A stretch of 64,000 bases of DNA from Blepharisma stoltei (Eukaryota > Ciliophora > Heterotrichea > Heterotrichida > Blepharismidae): the NCBI GenBank assembly GCA_914767885.1, contig CAJZBQ010000047.1:744001-808000 (forward strand), read 5' to 3'. Position 1 is the stretch's first letter, and each line of letters opens with the position of its first letter. The notes beneath the pieces were generated by a model that did not search any database, was not told the DNA's origin, and worked only from the letters and a program-made list of their open reading frames with translations. Shown one piece after another: positions 22,049 to 34,073 of this stretch. The translations under genes and the position numbers were made by a program.

Positions 22049-25000
22049 ATGATGAAAATGGAGAATGAGGACAGTCGCACAGGCTCAATTGGAATTCAAA
22101 TTTCAAACCAAGATGAGCCAATTCTCCTCCCACAAGAACGTCCAAGCTATTTTCAAAGAGTATCAGTAACATAGCTCAAAAAATTATTGAAAAAAGTCGA
22201 GCCTCCAGAAAGATATATAAACTTCTCAGGTACGATAAATTATACATCTCCATCAAATGCAGTGAAGAACACAAAATACAACATTATTACTTTTTTCCCG
22301 CTCTTCTTATTTTACCAATTCGGACAGCCTTTAAATCTCTTCTTTTTAGTTATCGCTCTCAGTCAATTCTACCCTCCTTTACAGGTAGGGTTTCTTTTTA
22401 CATATATTGCGCCTTTAGCCTTAGTCACTTTTATAACGATGTCTAAAGAGGCTTATGATGATCTAGTTAGGTGGCAGCGAGATCGAGAAGTGAATAATCA
22501 ATTATATACATGTCTCAGTCACAATGGCTCCAAAAGAATCCCATCAGAAGAAATCAAGGTTGGGGATTTCATTGAAATCCATTCTCATGAAAGAATCCCA
22601 GCTGATATGATTTTAATGCAAACTTCTGATGAAAGCGGCACTGTTTTTATCAAAACTGACCAGCTTGATGGAGAAACTGATTGGAAATTAAGAAAAGCTG
22701 TTGTGTGCACGCAGAGGGTCAGACCGGAAATGCAGCTGCTAAATTTGGCAGGAGTGGTTACGATTAAAGCTCCACATAAAAATATATATGAATTTGAAGG
22801 GAAAATCGAACTTGAAATAGGCGGAAAAAGTGTCGCTGAAGGGCTAGGGCTGGAAAATACAGTATGGTCTAGCACTTCGTTAGCGTCAGGAAGCTGCATT
22901 GGATTTGTGATCTATACAGGAAAAGAAACAAGAAGTGTAATGAATGGCAGGGAGCCTTCAAACAAGCTTGGAGCTACTGATATTGAACTCAATAGGCTTG
23001 CAATGTATTTACTAATACTCATGATCTCTATGTCATTTTTAATTGTATGTCTAGCAGGATTTAGTGTCAATACTCCTATTTCCTTCTTCAGATTCTTATT
23101 GCTCCTTTCCACTATTATTCCTATTTCTCTCAGAGTTAACCTTGATTTCGCCAAAATTTATTACAGCTACCACATCGCAAAAGATCCTTTAACTGGCAAC
23201 GCAAAGCCAAGAAACTCCACAATTCCTGAAGAACTTGGCCGAATTCACATTTTATTAACAGACAAAACAGGAACTCTTACCAAAAATGATATGATCTTAA
23301 AACGTCTCAGTTTTGAATATGAGAAATTTTCAATTGACGATAAAGACAGTATGGAGGATTTATTAAAATTAATGAACTTAAATTATCAGAACTGTCCAGC
23401 TCCCATTGGCGATTTTAATCAAAAGAAAAAAAGAAAAAGAGATACAGATATGGTTGTCAGAGATATGATTACAGCACTCACCTTGTGCCACAATGTTACC
23501 CCAGTGATGGAAAATAATGAGCAGATTTATCAAGCAAGCTCACCTGATGAAATCGCCCTAGTCAATTTCACAAAAAGCATAGGTGTAGAGCTGCATCATC
23601 GAAGCCAAGAAATGATGATAATTAATACACCAGCTGGAATTGAAGAGTATAAAATTTTGCAGATGTTTCCATTTACATCAAGCAGCAAGCGTATGGGAAT
23701 TATACTTTACCATGAAGCTACAGATAATATTATTTTTTACTTAAAAGGTGCAGAAGAAGTTTTAAAAGAAAAAATTGGCTCCCAGATTTCCAGAACTCGA
23801 ATGATTGAAGACTGTGAAAACTTAGCCCAAGAAGGCTTAAGGACTTTGGTGGTGTCTCAAAAAATTTTGACAAAAGAAGAATATGAGGCATTTCTTGAAA
23901 AATTCAATACTGCAAGGGTTTCTTTAGTAAATAGAGAAATAATGATAAGAGCCGCTATCGATACACTTGAAGTTGATATGGAATATTTAGGCGTCACAGG
24001 CGTTGAAGATAAATTGCAAGACAAAGTGGACAAAAGTATTGCAAAATTAAAAAATGCAGGAATTAAAGTATGGATGCTTACTGGTGATAAATTTGAGACT
24101 GCGAAATGTATTGCAATTTCAACAGGCTTGAAAAAGCATGATCAGACTTTTTATGAAATTGTAAATATGTGTGATAGAAATCTGTTGAAAGAGACACTTG
24201 ATGAACTAAGACTAGTTGGAAACCAAACAACTGTGCTGGTTGTTGATGGAATTTCTATTCATATTGCATTAGAGGCCTTTGAAGAAATTTTTGTACAAGT
24301 GGCCAGCCAGTTAGGAGGGGTTGTGTGCTGCAGAGCAAGCCCAACCCAAAAAACCCAGGTTGTAGACGCTCTGAAAAGATATACTAAAAATAGAGTTTGC
24401 TCCATCGGAGATGGAGGAAATGATGTAGGGATGATACAGGCTGCTCATGTCGGAGTAGGAATTGAAGGGAAAGAAGGGAAGCAAGCCTCTTTAGCAGCTG
24501 ATTATTCTATTTCAGAATTCAGACATGTAACTGCATTAATTTTATGGCATGGGAGGATGAGCTACTTAAGAACCTCACGATTGGCGAATTTCATATTCCA
24601 TAGAGGTCTTATAATTGCTGTGATCCAGTTTATGTTTTCAATGATTTTTTATTATATTGCAATTCCAATTTATAATGGATATTTAATGCTTGGCTATACT
24701 ACTATTTTTACCTCAATGCCTGTATTTTCAATTGTGTTAGACAAAGATATTGAATATAAAACTATCAAAAATTTCCCCATACTTTACCAGACCCTCCAAA
24801 TGGGCCGTGCATTGAATTCTACTAGATTTTTGCTGATTCTAGTGAAAAGCATATATCAAGGCTCAGTAATAATTCTTTGTGCAATCTTACTATTTATTGA
24901 TGATAGCTTTATAAACATCGTTGCAATAACTTTTTCAGCTTTAATTTTGACAGAATTGCTAAACATTGCAACTATGATTGAAACTTGGACAAGAGGAATC

Positions 25001-25207
25001 ATAATATCAGAAATAGCTGCATTTACAATGTATGCTATATCAATTTTAGCCCTTAGGAACTATTTCGATGTTATGTTCATTCTTACGCCTGATTTCTTCT
25101 GGAAAGTCTTATTAATCACTACAATTTCTTGGCTTCCACTTTATTTACTTCTTCCATTTAAATTGGAGCCTATGAAATTCCATATAAAAAAAAGCGTATC
25201 CAATTAA
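22049..25207 (+). CDS. P4-type ATPase (phospholipid flippase), Neo1/ATP9-like
   Basis: About 1,047 residues. The start is at ATG 22049; a 15-nt intron (GTATCAGTAACATAG, 22160-22174) follows 37 codons. P4 features are present: TM1-2 with NLFFLVIALSQF, the actuator motif DQLDGETDWKLR, the phosphorylation site DKTGTLTKND near residue 403, LTGDKFETAKCIA, the hinge GDGGNDVGMIQAAHVGVGI, and four to six C-terminal TM segments. DGETDWKLR and EYLGVTGVEDKLQD place it nearest the Neo1/ATP9 group, which works in Golgi/endosome membranes without a CDC50 subunit in yeast. It moves phospholipids to the cytosolic leaflet. No IES was seen in this 3-kb gene. Confidence 0.92.
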
Positions 25208-25395
25208 AAAGAGGTTTAATTTTTATAAAAAAATATCATATTTGCTCCTATTCAAAGGAGGAAGTTAGGTAAATTCATCAAAGACAAGCTGATGCCATCA
25301 AAAGCCAAACAAATAAGGGAGAATAGTTAAATTTGTTTTTTAATAATTTTGTTAATAAACACCATTTTATCAATGAATTACCTTTACCTGAAAAT

Positions 25396-26823
25396 TTATT
25401 CGATTTCTTTAAGCTCTTTATCATGATGTTTGTGCTTACGAGGAGACTCCATACCTTCAGTGATCAATTCGCGAGTCATGGTTGGAATATACCCGTTAGG
25501 GACTTGATGCTCGTCCATCTCCCAGAAAACCTGGTCTTCAAACAAGTCATGAGGTCCGTTAAAGCATGGCAATTTTAGAATTAGGCCTGTAATTACGCCA
25601 GTTATAATTGCAATCGCTAAAGTAATTCCTAAGCTTGCAATTTGCAGTCCTCCTTGTTCTGAAGCAGTTCTACCATCAAATCTATCCTCAACTCTATACC
25701 CTAAAGTGTCTTCTGTTAAAGCACCTATAAAAATAGCTGAAAAAATGCCTCCAAAAATTCCTGGCATTCCATGAAGGTTATTAATTCCACATGTATCATA
25801 AAGTCCAATTTTTCTCTGAAGTAAAGGAGAAAGCACTTCAAACCCAACGCAAGACATAAATCCTGCCCAATACCCTACAAATAAAGCTGCAAAAGGATAT
25901 ACAATTTGGTCTGCACTCGTCCCTACACAGACTCCTCCTGCTAAAGTTGCATTTAAGACGTCTTCCATGCTCAATTTTCCTTTCTTAAATATAGAAGAAG
26001 TAATAAATACAGCAGTTGTTGATCCAGTCAGTGCTAGAAGAGTGTTAATAACTGATCGGATTCTGTCTTCAGGGTTTAAAGCAGGGAAACAGTTAAAGCT
26101 AGGCCAGTACATCCACAAAAACAGAGTTCCAATCATAGCAAATAAGTTCGAGTTATAATTTGAACTGTTTTTTGGATGTCCTTTAGTTTGTTTTGGTGAA
26201 ATCATCATCGTCACTGACAAGCCAAAGTAAGCCCCAAATGTATGGATTGTTATACTCCCACCGATGTCTTGTAGGTGGATTCTATCAAAGCAAATAGCTT
26301 CATTTAATGCGTAAAAGCATGCCTCGATAAACGCCATAACCAGGAGCTGAAACAAATTTAGCTTGCCTAAAACTCCTCCTAAGCTGATTAATATGGCTGC
26401 ACAGCAGTATAAAGCGGTCACCATTGTAGTGATGTCTACTTGAATTTTAAAGTCCCAGTTGTCTCCACTCACACATCTGATCCAGAACCCATTGTAAAGG
26501 ATGTACATCTGGAATACCACGACTGTTAGAATAAAGTTAAACCCAACCGCTGACCAACTATGAGTTCTAAGAAAAGTCATTAGGAATCCAAAGCCAATAA
26601 ACATCATGACTGACACATCTTGCATTACTGGGTAACCTGTAACAAAAGCAGTCTGCGGCTCTTCATTCCAAGGGAGGCTAGGATCGACGGGGTCGTAACG
26701 AAATTCGACAAAAATGCCATATAGAATCACAATGACCACTTCTAGAAGGATAAAGAATATCTGGAATAGAGAGGAATTTTTCTTTGTTTCAGAGTTTTGG
26801 TCCTCTGGACGATCAATTTCCAT
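25396..26823 (-). CDS. Rh-type ammonium/CO2 channel
   Basis: A 475-residue polytopic protein with about twelve TM segments. Rh/Amt hallmarks are visible: the first pore histidine in GGSITIHTFGAYFGLSV, the second in CGINNLHGMPGIFGGIFSA, and an ICFDRIHLQDIGG segment. This favours the Rh glycoprotein branch over microbial Amt. The C-terminus is hydrophilic and ends with KHKHHDKELKEIE. It probably conducts NH3 (perhaps CO2) across the plasma or contractile-vacuole membrane. The frame is uninterrupted. It converges with the P4-ATPase gene, 188 bp apart. The 529-bp gap on its start side (26824-27352) is AT-rich and shows nothing. Confidence 0.9.
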   Translation of the reverse strand: MEIDRPEDQNSETKKNSSLFQIFFILLEVVIVILYGIFVEFRYDPVDPSLPWNEEPQTAFVTGYPVMQDVSVMMFIGFGFLMTFLRTHSWSAVGFNFILTVVVFQMYILYNGFWIRCVSGDNWDFKIQVDITTMVTALYCCAAILISLGGVLGKLNLFQLLVMAFIEACFYALNEAICFDRIHLQDIGGSITIHTFGAYFGLSVTMMISPKQTKGHPKNSSNYNSNLFAMIGTLFLWMYWPSFNCFPALNPEDRIRSVINTLLALTGSTTAVFITSSIFKKGKLSMEDVLNATLAGGVCVGTSADQIVYPFAALFVGYWAGFMSCVGFEVLSPLLQRKIGLYDTCGINNLHGMPGIFGGIFSAIFIGALTEDTLGYRVEDRFDGRTASEQGGLQIASLGITLAIAIITGVITGLILKLPCFNGPHDLFEDQVFWEMDEHQVPNGYIPTMTRELITEGMESPRKHKHHDKELKEIE

Positions 26824-27352
26824 TTTATCGTTAAATTATTATGAAAGTTGGCTGGGAGAATTTAATGGATTATGAGATTATAAATAGACTAATATGAAAT
26901 CAGGCTCATGTGATACATTAAAAGTGGCATACAGTAAAACTTAAAGGTAAAATAAGTTATAAATTTTAAATAAAATAACTTTTCAACAACAGTATGAGAG
27001 AACGAGCTGTAGAAAACATGAAATTTTGAATTTTAAAATTTTTGCTACAAGGTATAAAGATGAGGAATTTTTAATTTAAAATTAATATAGCAAAATAAGT
27101 TGCTCATCAAAGCTTTCAGAAGATTTAGATTTCTAGATTTGTTTATGACATATTTTCATATTAATAAATAAGTTCTAATTTTAGCTTAATCATTTTTACT
27201 CTTGAAAAATCAAATAGTTATAAACTTTCGACTTCTGTAAATTAACTTTTATTCTATCATCCCTGTATCAAGAAAATCTATATCTTGTAATAAATTATTT
27301 TATCCATAATTTTTTACCTAAAATACCTTTTAATAATCATTGATCCATAGAT

Positions 27353-29063
27353 ATGGAAATTCTGGCCAGACTTCAAAATCAAGCTAACCAAATTAAGCAG
27401 ATTCACCTTAGAGATCTTCTCTCACAACGTGAGAGAAACCAAGTCTGCACTGCAAATTTCGAAAATATCCTTTTCGATTATTCTCATAGTAAAGTATGCC
27501 AGACAACACTTGATTTGCTAGGGGAGTATGCCATATCTACTGGACTCTTCGATAAAATAAGAGCTATGTATGAAGGTCAGCACATCAATACAACAGAAAA
27601 CAGAGCAGTTCTCCACGTTTTATTAAGAGCTCAAGAATCCCAGCATCCTCAGTTCCCTGAAGTTCTCCAAATCAGAGAAAGGATCAAAGATTTCGCTGGC
27701 AAAGTTCGAAATGGAGAAATTCTGGGAGTCACAGGTAAGCCTTTGTTTAACATTCTCTGCATTGGGATTGGTGGAAGCTACCTAGGCCCAGAATTTGTAG
27801 CAGAAGCCTTAAAAACTGAGCCAAACTGCATGAGGGAATCTATAGGCAGAAATCTTCGCTTCTTAGCTAACGTAGACCCAGTTGATTTCTTAAGAGCTAC
27901 CCATGAGCTAGACCCAGAAGAAACCTTAGTGGTCATTATTTCTAAAACTTTCACAACTGCTGAAACCATGATGAATGCAAGAAAAGCTACCGCATGGCTT
28001 ACATCTCATATAACTAGCCATCCTTCAGAAAAAGTAATTGAGCATCATGTCTGTGCAGTTTCTTCCAACCTCCAAAAAACTAAAGAGTTTGGCATCCAAG
28101 ATGAAAGAGTTTTCGGATTTTGGGATTGGGTAGGCGGAAGATACTCAGTTACCTCAGCTGTAGGCCTAGTTCCTCTTTACCTTCATTATGGTCCTCAAAT
28201 TGATCTTTTCTTACAAGGTGCTAATTCTATTGACAGACTTTTCCTTGAAAAAGCCAACCTGAACCAATGGAAAGAAAACATCCCTCTGCTAATGGGACTT
28301 TTGGGCTGGTGGAACACACAATTTTTGGAGTACTCATCAAGAGCTGTGTTACCTTATTCTCAAGCATTGGTTAGATTTGCAGCTCATATTCAGCAGTTAG
28401 ATATGGAAAGCAATGGAAAACAATGCAAAAAGGATGGAACTCCTGTAGAAGTGTCAGGACCAATTGTATTTGGAGAGCCAGGAACTAATGGGCAGCACTC
28501 ATTTTATCAGCTTATGCATCAAGGCAGAATTGTTCAATCAGAATTCATAGGATTTTGCCAGTCGCATAGCTCAGATAGTGAAGCTCATAATGAATTATGC
28601 TTAATTGAACTGAATATAACGTCAGAAGCTATTTAAAATATTCTAATTTTTTACAAAAAATTATAAAACTTCTATTATTCTCAGAGATAACTCAAAGAAA
28701 TAGAGAATAATGTCAAATTTCTTTGCACAGCCTGATGCACTTGCCTTAGGCAAAACAACTGAAGAGTTGAGAAAGGAAAATTGCCCTGATGCCTTGGTTC
28801 CTCATAAGATGTTTAAAGGTGATAGACCAAGCTTTAGCTTATTATTCCCTGCGCTTACTGTAAACGCATGCGGCCAGCTTTTAGCTCTTTATGAGCATCG
28901 CGTCGCAGTAGAAGGGTTTTTGTGGGATCTTAATTCATTTGACCAATTTGGAGTTGAGCTAGGAAAAACACTTGCAACTAAAGTAAAGCAAGCAATTGCA
29001 TCAGAAACCTTTGAAGGCCACCCAAGCGAAAATTTGCTTCTTCACTATATCAATCATAGATAA
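27353..29063 (+). CDS. GPI: Glucose-6-phosphate isomerase, interrupted by a 112-bp IES
   Basis: Glycolytic/gluconeogenic enzyme that interconverts glucose-6-P and fructose-6-P in the cytosol. Family motifs: [16 protein letters not shown], the active-site stretch [15 protein letters not shown], and the C-terminal [15 protein letters not shown]. The frame seems to end at 28636, but NEL[...][15 protein letters not shown] continues the family sequence after an IES at 28596-28707 bounded by TA. Removal gives 1,599 nt (532 aa). The plant-like [15 protein letters not shown] segment fits the join exactly. Confidence 0.95.
28596..28707. mobile_element. TA-bounded IES (112 bp) in GPI
   Basis: TA at 28596-28597 and 28708-28709; AT-rich with an in-frame TAA. 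Excision rebuilds GAA TTA ATG TCA, coding for the conserved E-L-M-S. Confidence 0.85.
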
Positions 29064-29362
29064 TTAATTAATTAATTAGTTAATCAAATAAACTTCAAGG
29101 CTTTAATTAATTGCAAATGTGCATTATTTATAGAGTAGATAAATTTTATATGAGAAAATTTTAAACAGAGAATAATTATTATATTGTATATATGGATAGA
29201 GAAAAATAAAGTTTATCAATGAGAAATGCAAAAATAAAATTACGATGGAAGAACGCTTCAAAAGATTTATAGTATTTGTAATAAATTGTTAAAAAATCTA
29301 AGATTCTAATTTAGAAATTTTATATTTGACTTTAATCATTGAAATTGCTCACAATTTGTTAG

Positions 29363-29596
29363 TTATCGCAAAAATAGCGTTGAAAATGCGCAGGCTACGC
29401 AGCCGAAAGCTACCCAAGGGCTTAAACGATCACCTACTACAGCAGCTCTTCTAAAGATCCCTCCAAATCCTTCCTTTTGTGAGTCTATCATAGATGGCCT
29501 GAATTGTCGTATATAAGAGCATAAGCATATTGTCAAGAAAATCACAATCATCAAACTCTGAAAGTTGAATAGTGCAGACTAAATAAGAAATACCAT
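29363..29596 (-). CDS. TMEM167: Kish / TMEM167 small membrane protein (72 aa)
   Basis: The ATG at 29594-29596 is followed at once by a 15-nt intron (29579-29593, GTATTTCTTATTTAG on the minus strand). Exon 2 then gives SALFNFQSLMIVIFLTICLC, so the protein begins MSALFNFQSL as in Kish proteins throughout eukaryotes. It has two TM segments around a conserved SMIDSQKEGFGGIFRRAAVVG loop. The joined length is exactly 72 residues, the usual family size. Kish is an early-Golgi protein needed for constitutive secretion. Splicing directly after the start codon makes the gene easy to miss: without the intron the first ATG would be taken as internal. Confidence 0.93.
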
Positions 29597-29778
29597 TTTG
29601 ATATAAAATTATAATGGAGTACATGTGGACTTACGGCAAAAGCAGGAAAATCTCTTTGTTAAATTCTAACTTTCTGAAAGGTTAAACTAGAGAAAATGAT
29701 TTTTTTTACTTTGGACATCAAAATAAACATATGAACAGAAAAGATTTATTGTTTTTATGTTGATAAAAAGTTAAATTA

Positions 29779-30582
29779 TTACCATTTGGCTTTTGGCATC
29801 AATTTTTGAAATAATATGTAAAACAAAATGCTGGTCAAAAATAGAGTTACTGGATAATTTTTTATCACATAAACTCCATCAAAAGTTTCTCAGTTGTCAA
29901 ATATTTTCTCTTTTTCCAGTTGATTTTGAATAAATTTTTCATCAATTTCTAGCTTATGTTGAAATAATTTCTTGTGGTGTTTTATTCTTCTTTCTTGCTC
30001 ATAATAATCGGTATTCTCTAATTTGCCTTTAAATAGCATTATTCCAGAGACTTTAGGATTTGATTTGGCTTTTATAAAATTTACTATTATTTTCTCATTT
30101 TCAATAGCATTTGCTAAAGGAGTATTATTTCAAAAAACAACATCTTCTGTTATAATCAGAGGAATAAAAACATCATAAGCAGCTGAATCTTTGACATTTT
30201 CATAAATTTCAAGGGAATTAATCACAATATTTTGGCCAATTCCAATACTAAATGTTTTATTAGCATTAGAAGATCAGAATTCTGCAAACTTAAGAATTAA
30301 TATATAGCTCCCAGGCGTTGGAAGGCGAATATTGTAGCTGAAATTATCTGATGAATGTCTTTCAGTCTGATAAATTGCAGGATCGTTTGTGTATTTTACG
30401 ATTTTATTCCTGCCAGGATGTATGGAAAGTCCTCCTTTATAGCCTTGATCTTTATTCCAGAATACACCTGAACTGTCTATATATTCTTCGCCACCACAAT
30501 TTACAGCATATATAGGTTGTCCAAATGAGCAAATTAATGTCATACTGACAATGATAAGAAATTTCTTATCCATATTTATCAT
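29779..30582 (-). CDS. MLEC: Malectin-like ER carbohydrate-binding membrane protein
   Basis: 267 residues with a signal peptide (FLIIVSMTLICSFG), a malectin domain starting YAVNCGGEEYIDSSGVFWNKD and containing IYQTERHSSDNFSYNIRLPT and LKFAEFW, and a C-terminal TM segment (YPVTLFLTSILFYILF). Malectin binds diglucosylated N-glycans in the ER lumen. Three tryptophans are encoded by UGA, so a standard-code reading would truncate the gene at 30274. The start could be Met at 30582 or at 30573. The frame is otherwise uninterrupted. Confidence 0.88.
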
Positions 30583-30864
30583 TTCTTCTATTAATTCTCA
30601 ATTTTATTATATTTAAGTGAGAGAAATTAAAATTTTTGATAGTATTTTCTTTGTATCTCCTTTCTAGATTACATCACGAAGTATATTGCTATAATAATGC
30701 ATAAAACGTAAAATTTAATTTAAAAAATTTATAATGAGTCTTATATTAAACTAGATGAGCATAAGCAATCGTTTTATTAGCAGTGTATCTATGCAGGCCA
30801 ATAGACTATTTAAAAGTTTATAAAAAGCGTAAATTTTAAAGCTAAATTTTCAATTTCTAGTTAT

Positions 30865-31497
30865 TTAAATGCTCCATGCGAGCAAATAGGTTATCAATTT
30901 CCCAACATCTTGTCCTTGCTTTGTTACATTTCCAGATTCGAGATTTGCAAAATAATCTTCAAGTGCTGCATTCACAGCTGTGAAATTAACTCCATAATGA
31001 ACTAGCAGCTGAGCAAAACCTTTTTCAGTGGCTAGACTCAAAATGGTGTTAGTGAGCGTTTGAATTGCACATGAATCGTAGCTTGCGGTAAATTTATTCA
31101 CAAAGTCACTAAAGTTGTCAAGACTGTCAAATATTTCTGTTGGCAAAATGCTGAAACTTCCTATAAAGGTGTTATATGCAGTTGTAGTGCTTGATATTGA
31201 TTGGACACAAGTTGAAGGGGTTGAAGGGTTCTTTTGAAGGCCTGTAATCACTCCGGCCATAAAAACGCTGTAATATCCAGTAAGTGGTTTTCCTTGTTGG
31301 TCTTTAGGAATGGTGAAGAAATTACTTTTTGTTAAAAATGTTGTAAGAGATGATAAGAAAGAAAGTTTGCATTCCAAGGAAGATGGGTCTTTGCAGACAT
31401 TTTCAGCTGAGTTTGGGCTGAAAAATTTGTTCTGGAAGTCAGATGAGGCTGAAATAAAGCAGATAAGAAGAAAGAAATAAAGAGGCTTGGATATCAT
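30865..31497 (-). CDS. Secreted protein of unknown function (210 aa)
   Basis: An intact frame with a strong signal peptide (MISKPLYFFLLICFISAS), four or five cysteines, and a mainly helical body rich in Ser, Thr and Phe. No TM segment follows, so it is probably secreted or lumenal. No domain was recognised; a general resemblance to other small secreted ciliate proteins is all that can be said. No insert was seen. Confidence 0.7.
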   Translation of the reverse strand: MISKPLYFFLLICFISASSDFQNKFFSPNSAENVCKDPSSLECKLSFLSSLTTFLTKSNFFTIPKDQQGKPLTGYYSVFMAGVITGLQKNPSTPSTCVQSISSTTTAYNTFIGSFSILPTEIFDSLDNFSDFVNKFTASYDSCAIQTLTNTILSLATEKGFAQLLVHYGVNFTAVNAALEDYFANLESGNVTKQGQDVGKLITYLLAWSI

Positions 31498-31708
31498 CTT
31501 TTATTTATAAGAAGAAATATAAGAATTTAAATGGGTAAATAAGAAAATGTATTCATGAACTATTTAAGGTGAGAGATTTATTTTTTATCTTGGATGATAA
31601 GTAAATGGTTCAAAAAATAATAAATTTATGATCTAAATTTCTCAAAATCAATAAGGTGAATTTATATTTCAATTCATTTTAGCCTCAATATCCAATAGTT
31701 TATTTAAT

Positions 31709-33693
31709 ATGGAGTTTTCTGAGACTTTTGAGCTCTTGCAAATGCTCAAAGGCCCCAAATCGCACGATCAGCCAAATATTCTATCCTGCAGAAGTGATCG
31801 TTTCTCTGACTGCGCTGAAAAAATGATCCACTACTCACAATTAGAAACAGAAATTTTAGGACAGTCCCCTTTAAACTGCTTTGCTACCAGCTCTCAAAGT
31901 ACTCAAGGCGATACTTATTCAGATGGCAATTTTAATGAGCCTGAATCTCCAATTACAAATTTTACAGAATCCAAGGAAGAAAGTAACAATTATCAAAACC
32001 ATGAAGAAATCGTAAAAACCTTCCAAATGGTAGGAAAAAGCAATATTGCTTTAAATTATGAATGCAGCGAGCTTGTCATGCTGAAGGTTTATTTATTTTC
32101 GCTTTATGACTATATCGAGATTTCTCTTCCGAGGACAAACACAATTGGGCAGCTTATTGGGAAAATTTTAGCTGCTTATAAGCAGGATATAGCGAGAGAA
32201 ATTCCATTGCCAAGTGGAGCGATTCCTGAAGCGTATGGGATATGGGTTATAAGTGGGGAAAATGTTTCAAATGAAATATCACTTATGCTGGATAGATCTT
32301 CAAAGGTTTCTGACTGCTCGAATTCTAATTTGATTTTTTGCAATATCCCAGGGTTCAAAAATAAAATAAGGCGCTCTACAGTTTTACTTTCGAGTAAAAA
32401 TATTTCTGGGGTTTCTCTAAAAATAAATTATGAAGGCTTTTGTGTTCCTGTTTATGTGGGCCCAAATGTCACCCTGAAAAACCTACTTCAAACTTTAGAA
32501 AGAAAATTCCCAGAAAGAGGCTACTACAACCCAGATGAGTATGAGTTCAAAATTAGCGTCCCAATAGAATTTTCTATCAGAAAAGAAGAATGCATTGTTG
32601 ACATGAACTTTACTGTTAGCACTTTAAGGACCAATGAGCTGTGGCTTTGCAAAAAAAATTATAAAGACTCACCAATAATCAGTGAGCCAGCAAAGAAGAT
32701 CCATAGTGAAATTACTAAAGAGCATGAAGAAGACCATGAAAATTACAAACCTTCTATGTTTAACGACAATTACCATCATGGCAGATGACAATTTTGCTGC
32801 AGGAGCGACATTTTGCAAAATACCAATATTCGGGGAACGTAAAATTAAAAACGGTGACCCGAAGAGCCACGGAGTCGCAGGTGGCGATGTTCTGGGGTGG
32901 GAAGCAGATTTGGGCTGACTGAACCTCTCCCTCGGCCCACAGGCAAGAAGCTGACAGCACAATGCTATTTCGAGCACTTTAGGAGGAGCATTAATTTGCC
33001 TGGAAATAGCAAGGGTAGTTCCAGAAGAAGGCATTTGACGATTCCCTAATACCCTGAGCACTGCCAGGGGTTAAGAGAGTCCCTGCCACAAATTTGGCAA
33101 AGCAATCTCATGTGAGTCTCCCCGAAAGATTGCGACGTCGATAGAAAAGCGCGTAAGCTGGGATTAGAGCTTAAAACTACTGGAGCGTGAAGCTAATCAG
33201 TGTAAGGGTAAAGGTTGCAATAATTCCCGGTGACCCCCTTCTAATCTAATCTTTCTCTATGTTCAACATGTCAAAATCTCAAGCCTGCGCTTACAAGGAA
33301 TACATAGTCATCAAAGTAAACAAATGGGGCAGAAAACAAAAACGAATTTTAGGAATTGATCAATTAAGATTATATAACATGACAGAATCTCAGGCTAAGC
33401 AAGCAATAAAGCAACACGCGCTGACATCATCAGCAAAAAATGTGCTTTTTATGAAATTCCAAGGGTTATATAAATCAGTTACTCATCACCCAGAAATCCC
33501 AATAAGCAGTATCCAACGAATTGATCAAGACCATTCGAATTTAGCTTGTTTTCATATTGAGTACATAGAAGACAACGAGCTGAAACGCAAGCTATACGAA
33601 ACTGAGTCATCTGCAATAGCTTCTGAAATAATTGCAAAAATTTTAAAAATAATGTCAATGAATGCTGCAGACAATCAATGGCATGGCGATTAG
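31709..33693 (+). CDS. SIN1: SIN1/AVO1-like TORC2 subunit, interrupted by a retroposon-like insert
   Basis: Domain order fits SIN1: a Ser-rich N-terminus, CRIM domain (about 120-210; AYKQDIAREIPLPSGAIPEA), Ras-binding-like domain (VPVYVGPNVTLKNLLQTLE) and C-terminal PH domain (YKEYIVIKVNKWGRKQKRIL, CFHIEYIEDNELKRKLYETE). SIN1 directs TORC2 to its AGC-kinase substrates at the membrane. The frame breaks between the RBD and PH parts at a 495-bp insert (32761-33255) flanked by tctatgtt. Removing insert plus one repeat gives ...NYKPSMFNMSKSQACAYKEY... and 1,482 nt (493 aa). The insert falls in the flexible linker, and the PH part is in frame only after removal. Confidence 0.88.
32761..33255 (+). 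mobile_element. Retroposon-like insert with 8-bp target duplication and (TCTAA)n-like tail
   Basis: The direct repeat tctatgtt lies at 32753-32760 and 33256-33263. The insert is GC-rich and structured, and ends with a short tandem tail (tctaatctaatct), as many non-LTR elements end in a microsatellite. The same tail and the preceding taaggtaaa-ttg motif occur in the insert at 48261-48721, so both belong to one family. Confidence 0.8.
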
Positions 33694-33836
33694 GAAAACA
33701 ATTCATATTTTAAAATAAGGCTTGTAGGTTAAATTCTCATTAATGATAATTATGCCGCGCTTTATTTTTCTATAGTTTAATCTATTGAATGGGAGTGGTA
33801 GTAAATTCAAATAAATTAATAAAATAATTTAATATC

Positions 33837-34073
33837 ATGGAAAAGATTGAAGGTGTAATAAGAGGCACTTTCCAAGGCGGAGGCTACATACAACAGTCTG
33901 ATGGAACACTTTATATTTATTACGAAAGTAGCTTAAAAGATTTAAATAAAGAAATTTTGCAAAGAAATACAAGAGTCGTTGCACTACTGTCAGGGAACAC
34001 AATAATGCAAATAAAGCTGAAGGAAGACAACATGGACTGGTCAGAAGCAACACTTATGCATATGATAATCTAA
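33837..34073 (+). CDS. Small hypothetical protein (78 aa)
   Basis: A short intact frame of ordinary composition (GVIRGTFQGGGYIQQSDGTL ... ATLMHMII), with no signal peptide or TM segment. The beta-strand-like start with glycines suggests a small folded domain. Its stop overlaps the 3' end of the convergent gene at 34054-34815 by 20 bp. No family recognised. Confidence 0.55.
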   Translation: MEKIEGVIRGTFQGGGYIQQSDGTLYIYYESSLKDLNKEILQRNTRVVALLSGNTIMQIKLKEDNMDWSEATLMHMII

